From Pseudomonas marginalis (GTDB lineage Bacteria; Pseudomonadota; Gammaproteobacteria; Pseudomonadales; Pseudomonadaceae), in the NCBI RefSeq assembly GCF_900105325.1, contig NZ_FNSU01000003.1, positions 3,547,501 through 3,611,500 of the forward strand: DNA of 64,000 bases, written 5' to 3'. This document shows, one piece after another, positions 50,395 through 59,405 of this stretch. The notes under the pieces were generated by a model that saw only the letters and a list, made by a program, of their open reading frames with translations, was not told the origin of the DNA and did no database searches. The first letter of the stretch is position 1; every line of letters begins with the position of its first letter. A program made the position numbers and the translations under genes.

Positions 50395-51720
50395 ATGCCC
50401 TCTTGTCTTTCCCGTCGTTGGCACCTTCGCCAATTGATCGCTGCCTCCAGCCTCATTCTGCTTGTCGCCTGCGCGGAAAAACCCACCGCCGCCGATGCCC
50501 AACCCTTGCCGAAGCTCCAGACCGCACCCGTAGTGGCCCCTGCCGTCGTGGCCCCGCTGGCCGTGGACAATCTCGACATCCAACCAACCCAGACCTTTGC
50601 TGAATGGCAGGCCGGCTTTCGCGCGCAAGCCCTCCAAGCCGGCATCACGGCCGACGTTTTCGACACCGCATTCGCCAATGTCACCCCCGATATGGCGGTG
50701 ATCCGCGCCGACCGCAGCCAGCCGGAGTTTTCCCGCCCTGTATGGGAATACCTCGACGGCGCCCTGTCACCCGTACGCGTACGCAATGGCCAGGCGTTGC
50801 TGATCAAGTACGCCGACATCCTGCAAAGCATCGAGCAGCGTTATGGCGTCGACCGTCAGGCACTGGTCTCGGTGTGGGGCATGGAGAGCAACTTCGGCCA
50901 GTTCCAAGGCAACAACTCGGTGATCCGCTCCCTGGCGACCCTGGCCTATGAAGGCCGTCGCCCGGCCTTTGCCCAGGCGCAATTGCTGGCGGCATTGCAG
51001 ATCATCCAGCACGGCGACATCGCCGCCGACCAGATGAAGGGCTCCTGGGCCGGGGCCATGGGCCAGACCCAGTTCATTCCAACCACTTACAACACCCACG
51101 CGGTGGACTTCGATGGCGACGGTCGCCGCGACATCTGGAACAGCCCGGCCGACGCCCTCGCATCAACCGCGCACTACCTGCAAAGCTCCGGCTGGCAGAA
51201 AGGCCAGCCGTGGGGCTTTGAAGTCAAGCAATTGCCGGCGAACTTCGACTACGCCCTGGCTGACGGCGGCGTGCGCAAGAGCATTGCCGAGTGGATGAAA
51301 CTGGGCATTCAACTGCCACCGGGCGCGAGCATGCCGCCGAATGTCGACCAACTGTCCGCCGCCCTGCTGCTGCCGGCAGGCTACCGTGGCCCGGCGTTCC
51401 TGGTGCTGGATAACTTCCGCGCGATCCTCAAGTACAACAACTCGTCGTCCTACGCACTGGCGGTGGGCCTGTTGTCGGAGCGCTTTGGCGGCGGCGGTGT
51501 GATCCGTGGTGACTGGCCCAAGGATGAGCTGCCGCTGAGTCGCTCCCAGCGCATTGATCTGCAGACGGCGTTGAGCGCCAACGGTTATGACGCGGGCAAC
51601 CCGGATGGGATTATCGGCGCCAACACGCGCAAGGCGATTCGGGCGGCACAGCAGGCGCTGGGCTGGCCGGCGGACGGGTATCCGACGGTGAAGTTGCTGG
51701 AGTCGCTGCAAAACCGATAG
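50395..51720 (+). CDS. lytic murein transglycosylase lipoprotein with PG-binding domain (SltB3-like)
   Basis: 441 residues. Cleaves peptidoglycan glycan chains. Seen: lipobox LLVAC (Cys27), a Pro/Ala linker, transglycosylase SLT_2 domain with catalytic Glu in VWGMESNFGQ near 165, KGSWAGAMGQTQFIPTTY, AVDFDGDGRRDIW, and a C-terminal PG_binding_1 domain (about 375-438, LQTALSANGYDAGNPDGIIGANTRKAIRAAQ). The catalytic motifs match SltB/MltB. A REP hairpin follows. Confidence 0.9.
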   Translation: MPSCLSRRWHLRQLIAASSLILLVACAEKPTAADAQPLPKLQTAPVVAPAVVAPLAVDNLDIQPTQTFAEWQAGFRAQALQAGITADVFDTAFANVTPDMAVIRADRSQPEFSRPVWEYLDGALSPVRVRNGQALLIKYADILQSIEQRYGVDRQALVSVWGMESNFGQFQGNNSVIRSLATLAYEGRRPAFAQAQLLAALQIIQHGDIAADQMKGSWAGAMGQTQFIPTTYNTHAVDFDGDGRRDIWNSPADALASTAHYLQSSGWQKGQPWGFEVKQLPANFDYALADGGVRKSIAEWMKLGIQLPPGASMPPNVDQLSAALLLPAGYRGPAFLVLDNFRAILKYNNSSSYALAVGLLSERFGGGGVIRGDWPKDELPLSRSQRIDLQTALSANGYDAGNPDGIIGANTRKAIRAAQQALGWPADGYPTVKLLESLQNR

Positions 51721-51738
51721 ATCCGCGTATGGCGACTA

Positions 51739-51768
51739 CCGCAATCGGGGGCAAGCCCCCGATTGCGG
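51739..51768. repeat. single REP palindrome, terminator-like
   Basis: CCGCAATCGGGGG-C-AAG-CCCCCGATTGCGG type perfect symmetry between the convergent transglycosylase and LD-carboxypeptidase genes. Confidence 0.7.
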
Positions 51769-51788
51769 TTTAGCAAACGCCAGCAGAT

Positions 51789-52709
51789 TCAAGACCTGAA
51801 GACCACTTCCTGCTCCAACACCACCCGCTGCTCCCCCGCATCCAACCGTACCAAGGCGCCCATGGGCAGCGTCAGGTTCGGATCGCAATGCCCGCTGCGC
51901 CAGCCGGCCAGCACCGGTATGCGCAATGGCTCGAACGTCTGCGTCAGCAAGCGCGCCAGCGCCACGTTATCCACACCCGCCACATCCCCGACCAGTACAC
52001 CGGCGACCTGGGCCAACTTGCCCGCCAGACGCAGATGGGTCAACAGGCGGTCGATGCGGTAGATCGGTTCGTTGACGTCTTCAATAAACAGGATGATGCC
52101 TTCAGCGTCGATTTCGTAAGGCGTGCCCATGACCGCCGCAATCATCGACAGGTTACCCCCCAGCAAGCGCCCACAGGCAATGCCAGGCTCGATCGTGGTC
52201 AGCGGGTACGCTACCGGGTGCGCAAGCACACTGCCAGCGCCCAACTGGCCGCGCAGAAGGCTGAACAATGACGACTCGGTAGGTTGTTGCTTGTCGCCGA
52301 GCAGGTCGGCATTGAGCATCGGGCCGTGGAAGGTCACGAAACCGGCGTAACGGTTGATCGCCAGGTGCAGGGCGCTGATGTCGCTATAGCCGACGAACGG
52401 CTTGGGATTGGCACGCAGCAGGTCAAAGTCCAGCGCGTCGAGCAGCCGCGGTGTGCCGTAACCACCGCGCAGACAGAAGATAGCGTCGATGTGCGGATCG
52501 GCGAAGGCGGCATGCAGGTCACGCAGGCGCACTGCATCGCTGCCGGCGAGGTAGCCGTCGCGTTCATAGACACCGGGGGAAATCCGCAGATCGTAGCCGC
52601 GCGTACGCATCCATTGGCCAGCCTTTTCAACGTCCAGCACGGCGGGGCCGGCGGGGGCGATCAGGGCGATGGTGCCTTCAGAACGAAGGGCTGGAACGGC
52701 GGCGGTCAT
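51789..52709 (-). CDS. LD-carboxypeptidase (peptidase S66)
   Basis: 306 residues. Removes D-Ala from tetrapeptide muropeptides during cell-wall recycling. Seen: ALIAPAGPAV, FCLRGGYGTPRLLDALDFD, nucleophile Ser in VGYSDISALH near 110, GNLSMIAAVMGTPY and the late Glu and His of the S66 triad (ILFIEDVNEP and GHCDPN). No signal peptide, so it is cytoplasmic. The muropeptidase role fits the neighbouring transglycosylases. Orthology to the named ldcA gene was not decided. Confidence 0.88.
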   Translation of the reverse strand: MTAAVPALRSEGTIALIAPAGPAVLDVEKAGQWMRTRGYDLRISPGVYERDGYLAGSDAVRLRDLHAAFADPHIDAIFCLRGGYGTPRLLDALDFDLLRANPKPFVGYSDISALHLAINRYAGFVTFHGPMLNADLLGDKQQPTESSLFSLLRGQLGAGSVLAHPVAYPLTTIEPGIACGRLLGGNLSMIAAVMGTPYEIDAEGIILFIEDVNEPIYRIDRLLTHLRLAGKLAQVAGVLVGDVAGVDNVALARLLTQTFEPLRIPVLAGWRSGHCDPNLTLPMGALVRLDAGEQRVVLEQEVVFRS

Positions 52710-52738
52710 CTGAGAATCTCCCTATCTAACGCTGAAAC

Positions 52739-52834
52739 CAATGTGGGAGGGGGCTTGCCCCCGATAGCGGTGGATCAGCCAGCACATGTAGCGACTGACA
52801 TACCGCAATCGGGGGCAAGCCCCCTCCCACATAA
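52739..52834. repeat. REPIN (GTGGGAGGGGGCTTGCCCCC class)
   Basis: Left 52742-52767, right 52806-52832, in the gap between lipA (3' end) and the LD-carboxypeptidase start. Confidence 0.9.
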
Positions 52835-52864
52835 GCCCACTCCCACACCGGGTCTGAACCCCGA

Positions 52865-53890
52865 TCAGGAAACCAGGCTAGCCTTGACCAGCTTGGCCTG
52901 TTCGTCGGCGTGGTACGAAGAGCGTACCAGCGGGCCCGAGGCGACGTTCTTGAAGCCCATCTTGTAACCTTCCTCGGCGAACCAGGCGAAGGTGTCCGGG
53001 TGCACGAAACGCTGCACCGGCAAGTGGCTGCGCGACGGTTGCAGGTATTGGCCCAGGGTCAGCATGTCGATGTCGTGTTCGCGCATGCGCTTCATGACTT
53101 CGATGACTTCTTCATCGGTCTCGCCCAGGCCGAGCATCAAGCCGGATTTGGTCGGGATGTGCGGCATCATCTGCTTGAATTTCTGCAGCAGGGTCAGCGA
53201 CCACTGGTAGTCCGAACCTGGACGCGCGGCCTTGTACAGGCGAGGCACGGTTTCCAGGTTGTGGTTGAACACATCCGGCGGCTCGGCAGCGGTGATTTCC
53301 AGCGCGACGTCCATGCGGCCACGGTAGTCCGGCACCAGGGTCTCGAGCATCACGTTCGGCGACAGTTTGCGGATTTCGCGGATGCAGTCGGCAAAGTGCT
53401 GGGCACCGCCGTCGCGCAGGTCGTCACGGTCAACCGAGGTGATGACCACGTATTTGAGTTTCAGGTCGGCGATGGCGATGGCCAGGCTTTCCGGTTCGTT
53501 GACGTCCAGTGGCTTCGGCCGGCCATGGCCGACGTCGCAGAACGGGCAACGACGGGTGCAGATGTCACCCATGATCATGAAGGTGGCGGTGCCGCCGGAG
53601 AAGCATTCGCCCAGGTTCGGGCAGGACGCTTCTTCGCACACGCTGTGCAGCTTGTGCTTGCGCAGCAGGGCCTTGATACGGTCGACTTCCGGCGAAACCG
53701 GGATGCGCACGCGGATCCAGTCAGGCTTTTTCGGCAACTCGGTGGTCGGGATGATCTTGACCGGGATGCGTGCAACCTTCTCGGCGCCGCGCAGCTTGAC
53801 GCCGGCTTCCACCTTGGCACGCGGGGCCGGGGCCGGACGCTCGGTGATGTCCAGCGTCGGGATCATGGTTTGCACTGCATCAGTAGTCAT
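52865..53890 (-). CDS. lipA: lipoyl synthase
   Basis: 341 residues. Radical-SAM enzyme inserting sulfur at C6 and C8 of octanoyl groups. Seen: auxiliary-cluster CEEASCPNLGEC near 84-95, radical-SAM CTRRCPFCDVGHG near 110-122, and the terminal VASGPLVRSSYHADEQ including the conserved RSSY serine. All cluster ligands are present. Forms lipB-lipA with only 2 bp between the stop of lipB and the start of lipA. Confidence 0.96.
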   Translation of the reverse strand: MTTDAVQTMIPTLDITERPAPAPRAKVEAGVKLRGAEKVARIPVKIIPTTELPKKPDWIRVRIPVSPEVDRIKALLRKHKLHSVCEEASCPNLGECFSGGTATFMIMGDICTRRCPFCDVGHGRPKPLDVNEPESLAIAIADLKLKYVVITSVDRDDLRDGGAQHFADCIREIRKLSPNVMLETLVPDYRGRMDVALEITAAEPPDVFNHNLETVPRLYKAARPGSDYQWSLTLLQKFKQMMPHIPTKSGLMLGLGETDEEVIEVMKRMREHDIDMLTLGQYLQPSRSHLPVQRFVHPDTFAWFAEEGYKMGFKNVASGPLVRSSYHADEQAKLVKASLVS

Positions 53891-53892
53891 AA

Positions 53893-54540
53893 TCAGTCGA
53901 TTCCGCCCGTGAGGGTCGTCTGCTCAGCATAGTCGAGGTGTTTGACGAGCTGCGCACGCAGCCGGGCACTTACCTCGGCAAATTTAATCGGTGTGGCGTG
54001 GTCGCTCAGTTGGGTCATCGCCAGCCCGGCATAGCCACACGGGTTGATGCGCCGGAACGGTGCCAGGTCCATGTCCACGTTCAGGGCCAGGCCATGAAAG
54101 GAACAACCGTGGCGAATGCGCAAACCGAGGGAGGCGATTTTCGCGCCGTCCACATACACACCGGGTGCATCGGGCTTGGCCGCGGCGCTCACGCCATAAC
54201 TGGCCAACAGCTCGATCAGGCAAGCCTCCATGCGGCTCACCAGGTCGCGCACGCCAAAACCCAGCTTGCGCACGTCCAGCAGCAGGTACGCCACCAGTTG
54301 ACCGGGCCCATGGTAAGTCACTTGGCCACCTCGGTCGACCTGCACCACCGGAATATCCCCCGGCAGCAGCAGATGTTCGGCCTTGCCGGCCTGGCCCTGG
54401 GTGAACACCGGTGGATGTTCCACCAACCAGATTTCGTCGGGCGCCGAAGTGCCGCGTTCATTCGTGAACCGCTGCATGGCGTGCCAGACGGGCTCGTAGT
54501 CCATCCGGCCGAGCTCGCGAAAGCCCAGGACCTGTGACAT
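53893..54540 (-). CDS. lipB: octanoyl-ACP:protein octanoyltransferase
   Basis: 215 residues from ATG 54540 (MSQVLGFRELGRMDYEPVW). Transfers octanoate to lipoyl domains. Seen: WLVEHPPVFTQGQAGK, RGGQVTYHGPGQLVAYLL, and GLRIRHGCSFHGLALNVD with PCGYAGL containing the catalytic Cys; a Lys follows in the usual AKIASLG region. The ATG overlaps the DUF493 stop (TGATG), so the three genes DUF493-lipB-lipA are coupled. Confidence 0.95.
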   Translation of the reverse strand: MSQVLGFRELGRMDYEPVWHAMQRFTNERGTSAPDEIWLVEHPPVFTQGQAGKAEHLLLPGDIPVVQVDRGGQVTYHGPGQLVAYLLLDVRKLGFGVRDLVSRMEACLIELLASYGVSAAAKPDAPGVYVDGAKIASLGLRIRHGCSFHGLALNVDMDLAPFRRINPCGYAGLAMTQLSDHATPIKFAEVSARLRAQLVKHLDYAEQTTLTGGID

Positions 54541-54815
54541 CACAGCACCATGTGCACGAAGCCGGTGGCCCGCAGTTCGCTATTGATGTCGTAGAGCTGG
54601 TCTTGACCGGTCGCAACGATGTGCAACTGGATCGTGGTGTACTTACCGTTGGTGCTCGAACGCTCGTCCACCCGGTTGTCATTGATCGTCGCGTGTTTAC
54701 GCACGATATCCAGGATTCTGTCTTTGTTGCCTACACCGGTATCGCTGATCACCTTGACGGGATAATCCGTCACCGGGAATTCGATCTTTGGCGCCTTTAC
54801 TTCTTTATCGGTCAT
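54540..54815 (-). CDS. ybeD: DUF493 (YbeD-like) protein
   Basis: 91 residues from ATG 54815 (MTDKEVKAPKIEFPVTDY). Seen: FPVTDYPVKVISDTG, a ferredoxin-like fold of ACT type, and TIQLHIVATGQDQLYDINSELRATGFVHMVL at the end. Function unknown; conserved next to lipB in proteobacteria. A longer frame to 54899 is not supported by family length. Preceded by a GC-rich hairpin after dacC. Confidence 0.9.
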   Translation of the reverse strand: MTDKEVKAPKIEFPVTDYPVKVISDTGVGNKDRILDIVRKHATINDNRVDERSSTNGKYTTIQLHIVATGQDQLYDINSELRATGFVHMVL

Positions 54816-54852
54816 GGCAGAACGGCCTCGTAAGCGGTAAGCCGTGGCGACG

Positions 54853-54887
54853 GCAAAGCCCCGCGTCGGATCAACGCGGGGCTTTGC
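54853..54887. terminator. 14-bp perfect hairpin between dacC and DUF493
   Basis: GCAAAGCCCCGCGT/ACGCGGGGCTTTGC with a 7-nt loop, in the intergenic gap. Likely partial terminator or mRNA-stability element. Confidence 0.6.
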
Positions 54888-54899
54888 AGGTGCACACAA

Positions 54900-56057
54900 T
54901 CAGTTGAACAAGCCGTAGAAGAATAGACGGATGCTATCCCACACGCGGCGGAAGATACCACCTTCGTCGACGGCGTCCAGCGCGATCAGGTCGGCGCTGT
55001 GCACCACCTTGTCGTCCAGCTTCACTTCGACTTTACCGATCACGTCGCCCTTGGCGATTGGCGCAACCAATTGCGGGTTCATGGTCATGCTGGCGGCGAG
55101 CTTTTTCAGCTGGCCTTTAGGCATGGTCAGGGTCAGGTCTTCAGCCAGGCCGGCCTTGACTTGCGAGGTCGCGCCTTTCCATACCGGCGCGGTCGCCAGT
55201 TCAGCACCCTTCTGGTAGAAGGTCTGGGTTTCGAAGAAGCGGAAACCGTAGGTCAGCAGTTTTTGCGTCTCGGCCGCACGGGCCTGCTCGCTGTTGGTGC
55301 CGAAGACCACCGCGATCAGGCGCTGGCCATCACGTACCGCGGACGACACCATGCAGTAGCCGGCTTCGTCGGTGTGGCCGGTTTTCAGGCCATCGACAGT
55401 CTTGTCGCGCCACAGCAGCAGGTTGCGGTTAGGCTGCTTGATGTTGTTCCAGAAGAATTCCTTCTGGGAGTAGATCGCGTAGTGCACCGGGTCGACACGA
55501 ATGATCGCGCGCGCCAGGATCGCCATGTCGTGAGCCGACGAGTAGTGCTCAGGGTTTGGCAGGCCGGTCGGGTTCATGAAGTGGCTGTTGGTCATGCCCA
55601 GGTCGGCCACGGTTTTGTTCATCATGTCGGCGAATGCGTCTTCGCTGCCGGCGATGTGCTCGGCCAGGGCGACGCTGGCATCGTTACCGGACTGGATGAT
55701 GATGCCATGCAGTAGGTCGCTCACAGTGACTTGCGAGCCCACCTTGATGAACATCCGCGAACCGCCGGTACGCCAGGCGTTTTCGCTGACGGTCACCGGG
55801 TCGTTTTCGCCGATCTGGCCGCGACGGATTTCCAGGGTCGCGATGTAGGCGGTCATCAGCTTGGTCAGGCTGGCCGGTGGCAGGCGCTGATCACCGTTGC
55901 TCTCGACCAGCACGTTGCCACTGGCGGCATCCATGAGGACCCAGGACTTGGCGGCCAGTTGCGGTGAAGCCGGTACCATTTCAACCGCCCAGGCGGCCGG
56001 GGTGATGATCAGCGAAAGAAGCAGGCACGTGCGTTTGGCTAAGGTGGTGATGTTCAT
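54900..56057 (-). CDS. dacC: D-alanyl-D-alanine carboxypeptidase (PBP5/6 type)
   Basis: 385 residues. Trims the terminal D-Ala of pentapeptides. Seen: signal peptide to about residue 24 (AAWAVEMV), active-site SxxK in SLTKLM near 63, SGN near 122, KTG in LKTGHTDEAG near 225, a PBP5_C domain, and a C-terminal amphipathic anchor (RRVWDSIRLFFYGLFN). The position corresponds to P. aeruginosa PA3999. Transcribed after rlpA, with an imperfect hairpin between them. Confidence 0.93.
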   Translation of the reverse strand: MNITTLAKRTCLLLSLIITPAAWAVEMVPASPQLAAKSWVLMDAASGNVLVESNGDQRLPPASLTKLMTAYIATLEIRRGQIGENDPVTVSENAWRTGGSRMFIKVGSQVTVSDLLHGIIIQSGNDASVALAEHIAGSEDAFADMMNKTVADLGMTNSHFMNPTGLPNPEHYSSAHDMAILARAIIRVDPVHYAIYSQKEFFWNNIKQPNRNLLLWRDKTVDGLKTGHTDEAGYCMVSSAVRDGQRLIAVVFGTNSEQARAAETQKLLTYGFRFFETQTFYQKGAELATAPVWKGATSQVKAGLAEDLTLTMPKGQLKKLAASMTMNPQLVAPIAKGDVIGKVEVKLDDKVVHSADLIALDAVDEGGIFRRVWDSIRLFFYGLFN

Positions 56058-56161
56058 CCGTCTCTCGAAATTGCTTATGGAAACTTGCCCTCGCGGGCAA
56101 AACTTATTCAGACAGCCCGCTACCAGACTGTCACGTGTTCGGTTGCCCGCTCACCCCTTGC

Positions 56162-56198
56162 CCCTGGGTTTTATTGTTCAACGAGCCAACAACCAGGG
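56162..56198 (-). terminator. bulged hairpin downstream of rlpA
   Basis: CCCTGG/CCAGGG outer pairs and TTGTT/AACAA inner pairs with a one-sided 6-nt bulge, between rlpA and dacC. Confidence 0.4.
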
Positions 56199-56233
56199 TC
56201 CAGGCCCGCATGCGAGCCTCAACCATCAATTTA

Positions 56234-57232
56234 TTATTCGGCAGTGACCACGCTGGGTTGCCCCAGGTTGGCCAGGCGCACGCTGTTCTGCACTTGCGCA
56301 ACCTCGCTCGGCGAACCGATCGGGCCCATGCGCACACGGTGCAACGTTTGCTGGTTACGCACGATGGAGCTGATGAATACCGGCGCGCTGACCATGCTGC
56401 TGAGCTTGGACCTTAACAGTTCTGCCGCATCCGGGTTGGCGAAAGCGCCCACTTGCAGGTATTGCCCGCCCGCGACCGCGGCGCCCGGTGCCGCATGGGG
56501 CACGACCACCGTATCCGGTGCGTGCTGCTGCGGTGGCGGTGTCCATTGTTCGATCTTGCCGGTGGATGCCGTCACTTGCGGCTGCGCACTCTGCGGCTCG
56601 TTGAGCATCAACGGCGCGGGCTTGCCACGCTGGGCCCAGTACTGCGCGGGATCGATGCCTTCGACCTTGACCCGCGCGGTACCGGTTTCGGCATAGCCGA
56701 GTTTTTTCGCGGCGGCGTAGGACAAGTCGATGATGCGATCCGAATAGAACGGCCCACGGTCGTTGACCCGCAGGATCACCGTGCGGTTGTTGTCCAGGTT
56801 GGTCACGCGGACATAGCTGGGCAGCGGCAGGGTCTTGTGGGCCGCGCTCATGCCGTACAGGTCATAGACTTCGCCGTTGGCGGTGTTCTGGCCGTGGAAC
56901 TTGGTGCCATACCAGGACGCCGTGCCCGATTGCACGTAGGTCTTGGAGTCCTGCAACGGGAAGTAGGACTTGCCCAGCACGGTATAGGGGTTGGCCTTGT
57001 ACGGGCCGGTGTGCAGGGTCGGCGTGGCATCCGGGATCTTCGACACGTCGACATCCCACCACGGGGCGCCATCTTTGTGTGCGCGGTTGATGTCCAGGCC
57101 TGGCTGTGAACGCACCGCGGTGCCGCCGGACTTCGGTACCGGGCCACGGCTGGTGGAACAACTGACGACGAGCAGGGACAACGCGGCGAACGCCACCAGC
57201 TTGAGCGGTTGATTGAACGGCGATGCCCGCAT
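56234..57232 (-). CDS. rlpA: septal ring lytic transglycosylase RlpA
   Basis: 332 residues. Outer-membrane lipoprotein that cleaves naked glycan strands at the septum. Seen: lipobox VVSC (Cys25), DPBB domain at about 100-195 with GTASWYGTKFHGQNTANGE and ILRVNDRGPF, a Pro/Gln linker, and a C-terminal SPOR domain (about 255-330, YLQVGAFANPDAAELL). Start ATG overlaps the mltB stop by 1 nt (TAATG). Confidence 0.94.
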   Translation of the reverse strand: MRASPFNQPLKLVAFAALSLLVVSCSTSRGPVPKSGGTAVRSQPGLDINRAHKDGAPWWDVDVSKIPDATPTLHTGPYKANPYTVLGKSYFPLQDSKTYVQSGTASWYGTKFHGQNTANGEVYDLYGMSAAHKTLPLPSYVRVTNLDNNRTVILRVNDRGPFYSDRIIDLSYAAAKKLGYAETGTARVKVEGIDPAQYWAQRGKPAPLMLNEPQSAQPQVTASTGKIEQWTPPPQQHAPDTVVVPHAAPGAAVAGGQYLQVGAFANPDAAELLRSKLSSMVSAPVFISSIVRNQQTLHRVRMGPIGSPSEVAQVQNSVRLANLGQPSVVTAE

Positions 57233-58248
57233 TACTTGTTGCCCCGTGCTTGGACCAGCATGTCTGACAGCTGATGCACGGCCATGGCGTACATCACACT
57301 GCGGTTATAACGCGTGATTGCGTAGAAATTCTTCAGGCCCATCCAGTATTCAGGGCCGTTTTCACCTTCGAGGCGGAATGCCGTCACCGGCATATCGTCG
57401 CGTGGCGCATTCTGACTCGACCAGCCCAGCGCCCGCAACTCCCCGACGGTCTTGGCCGGCTCGATGCCCTGGGTCAGGCCTTCATCGGCACGCTCCCCGC
57501 TGACATCGGCACGGATCACCACCGGCTCGCCACCGACCCAGCCATGGCGCTTGAAGTAACTGGCCACACTGCCGATGGCATCGTCCGGGTTGCTCCAGAT
57601 ATTGATATGACCGTCGCCATCAAAATCCACCGCGTAGGCGCGAAAGCTGCTCGGCATGAACTGCGGCAAGCCCATCGCCCCGGCGTAGGAGCCCTTGAGG
57701 GTCAGCGGGTCGACCTGCTCTTCGCGGGCCAGCAGCAGGAACTCACGCAGTTCCTTGCGGAAGAAGTCGGCGCGCGGCGGGTAATCGAAGCCCAGGGTCG
57801 ACAAGGCGTCGATCACCCGGTAACTGCCGGTATTGCGCCCGTAGAAGGTTTCAATGCCAATGATCGCAACGATGACCTGGGCCGGCACGCCGTATTCCTG
57901 CTCGGCGCGGGCCAACACGGCCTCGTGCTGGCGCCAGAAGTCCACCCCCCGGGCCACCCGGGCGTCGGTGAGGAACATCGGACGGTATTCCTTCCACTGT
58001 TTCACGCGCTCGGCGGGGCGAGAGATAGCGTCGAGGATCGCCTGCTTGCGCTGGGCTTCGCGGAACACGCCCATCAGTTGTTCACCGGCGAAGCCGTAGT
58101 CGCGGGTCATTTCACCGACGAATTCGGCGACCTGGGGTGAGCCATCGTAGTCACCGGCCTGCGCCTCGTGCGTTGCCCCCAGCAGCCCGATCAGGCCCAT
58201 CCAGGACGCATGCCGAGTCGCCCAGCCGCGCATTACTTGCATTGACAT
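57232..58248 (-). CDS. mltB: lytic murein transglycosylase B
   Basis: 338 residues from ATG 58248 (MSMQVMRGWATRH) with AAGGTGAAG upstream. Seen: signal-like hydrophobic N-terminus (no clear lipobox Cys, unlike E. coli MltB), catalytic Glu in IIGIETFYGRN near 151, KGSYAGAMGLPQFMPSSFRAYAVDFDGDG, and the C-terminal ITRYNRSVMYAMAVHQL. In P. aeruginosa it is the soluble SltB1 (PA4001). Lies between rodA and rlpA in one operon. Confidence 0.92.
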   Translation of the reverse strand: MSMQVMRGWATRHASWMGLIGLLGATHEAQAGDYDGSPQVAEFVGEMTRDYGFAGEQLMGVFREAQRKQAILDAISRPAERVKQWKEYRPMFLTDARVARGVDFWRQHEAVLARAEQEYGVPAQVIVAIIGIETFYGRNTGSYRVIDALSTLGFDYPPRADFFRKELREFLLLAREEQVDPLTLKGSYAGAMGLPQFMPSSFRAYAVDFDGDGHINIWSNPDDAIGSVASYFKRHGWVGGEPVVIRADVSGERADEGLTQGIEPAKTVGELRALGWSSQNAPRDDMPVTAFRLEGENGPEYWMGLKNFYAITRYNRSVMYAMAVHQLSDMLVQARGNK

Positions 58249-58259
58249 CTTCACCTTAT

Positions 58260-59405
58260 TCAAACCTGTGCGATCCACTTGCGATGCGTATGAATCGACA
58301 TCAAAACCCCAAACGCTGACAGCAATGTCACCAGCGAAGTTCCGCCGTAGCTAATGAACGGCAAAGGCACCCCAACCACCGGCAGCAGGCCACTGACCAT
58401 ACCGATGTTGACGAAAACGTAAACAAAAAAAGTCATGGTCAGGCTGCCGGCGAGCAATTTGCCGAACAGCGTCTGCGCCTGTGCGGTAATCACCAGGCCA
58501 CGACCAATCAATAGCAAATAGATCAGCAACAGCGCGCAAATGCCCACCAGGCCGAACTCTTCGCCCATCACCGCAATAATGAAGTCGGTGTGGCTCTCGG
58601 GCAGAAAGTCCAAATGCGACTGGGTGCCGAGCAGCCAGCCCTTGCCAAATACACCGCCGGAACCGATGGCCGCCTTCGACTGGATAATGTTCCAGCCGGT
58701 GCCGAGCGGGTCGCTTTCGGGATCGAGGAACGTCAGGATCCGCTGCTTCTGGTAGTCGTGCATAAAGAAGAACCACATGGCCACGGCCACCGGCACTGCC
58801 GCCGCCAGCACGCTAAGGATCCAGCGCCAGCGCAACCCGCCCATGAACAGCACGAACGCACCGCCGGCCAGGATCAGCAGCGAGGTGCCGAGGTCCGGCT
58901 GGCGCACGATCAGCACGAAGGGGATGCCGATCAGGATCAGGCTGATACCCACATGCTTGAGCTGCGGCGGCAAGGTGCGCTTTGACAGGTACCAGGCGAT
59001 CGTCGCCGGCATCAGGATCTTCATGAATTCCGACGGTTGGAAGCGAATCACCCCCGGAATGTTGATCCAGCGGGTCGCGCCCATGGCGTTGTGGCCCATG
59101 ACGTCCACCACCACCAGCAGCAACACCCCGGCCACATAACCGAGCGGCACCCAGCGCGCCATGAAACGCGGCTCCAGCTGGGCGATCACCACCATGGACA
59201 GCAGGCCCAGGCCAAACGACGAAGCCTGCTTGATCAGCAAGTCCCAGTTCTTGCCGCTGGCCGAATACAGCACGAACAGGCTGCCGGCCGCCAGGGTCAG
59301 CAGCAGGATCAGCAACGGGCCGTCAATGTGCATGCGCTGCAACAAAGTCGCGCGGCGACGCATCACATCCTCGCTGGAGAGGATGCGGTCAAAATTACTC
59401 TTCAC
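58260..59405 (-). CDS. rodA: peptidoglycan glycosyltransferase RodA
   Basis: 381 residues from a GTG at 59405 (VKSNFDRILSSEDVMRRR). SEDS-family polymerase of the elongasome, inner membrane. Seen: about ten helices, long extracellular loop with WDLLIKQ early, FQPSEFMKI, HTDFIIAVMGEEFGLVGI, and GMVSGLLPVVGVPLPFISYGGTSLV, the SEDS signature. The GTG lies inside the mrdA end (AGTGAAGAGTAA); ATG 59363 is an alternative. Pairs with PBP2. Confidence 0.93.
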   Translation of the reverse strand: MKSNFDRILSSEDVMRRRATLLQRMHIDGPLLILLLTLAAGSLFVLYSASGKNWDLLIKQASSFGLGLLSMVVIAQLEPRFMARWVPLGYVAGVLLLVVVDVMGHNAMGATRWINIPGVIRFQPSEFMKILMPATIAWYLSKRTLPPQLKHVGISLILIGIPFVLIVRQPDLGTSLLILAGGAFVLFMGGLRWRWILSVLAAAVPVAVAMWFFFMHDYQKQRILTFLDPESDPLGTGWNIIQSKAAIGSGGVFGKGWLLGTQSHLDFLPESHTDFIIAVMGEEFGLVGICALLLIYLLLIGRGLVITAQAQTLFGKLLAGSLTMTFFVYVFVNIGMVSGLLPVVGVPLPFISYGGTSLVTLLSAFGVLMSIHTHRKWIAQV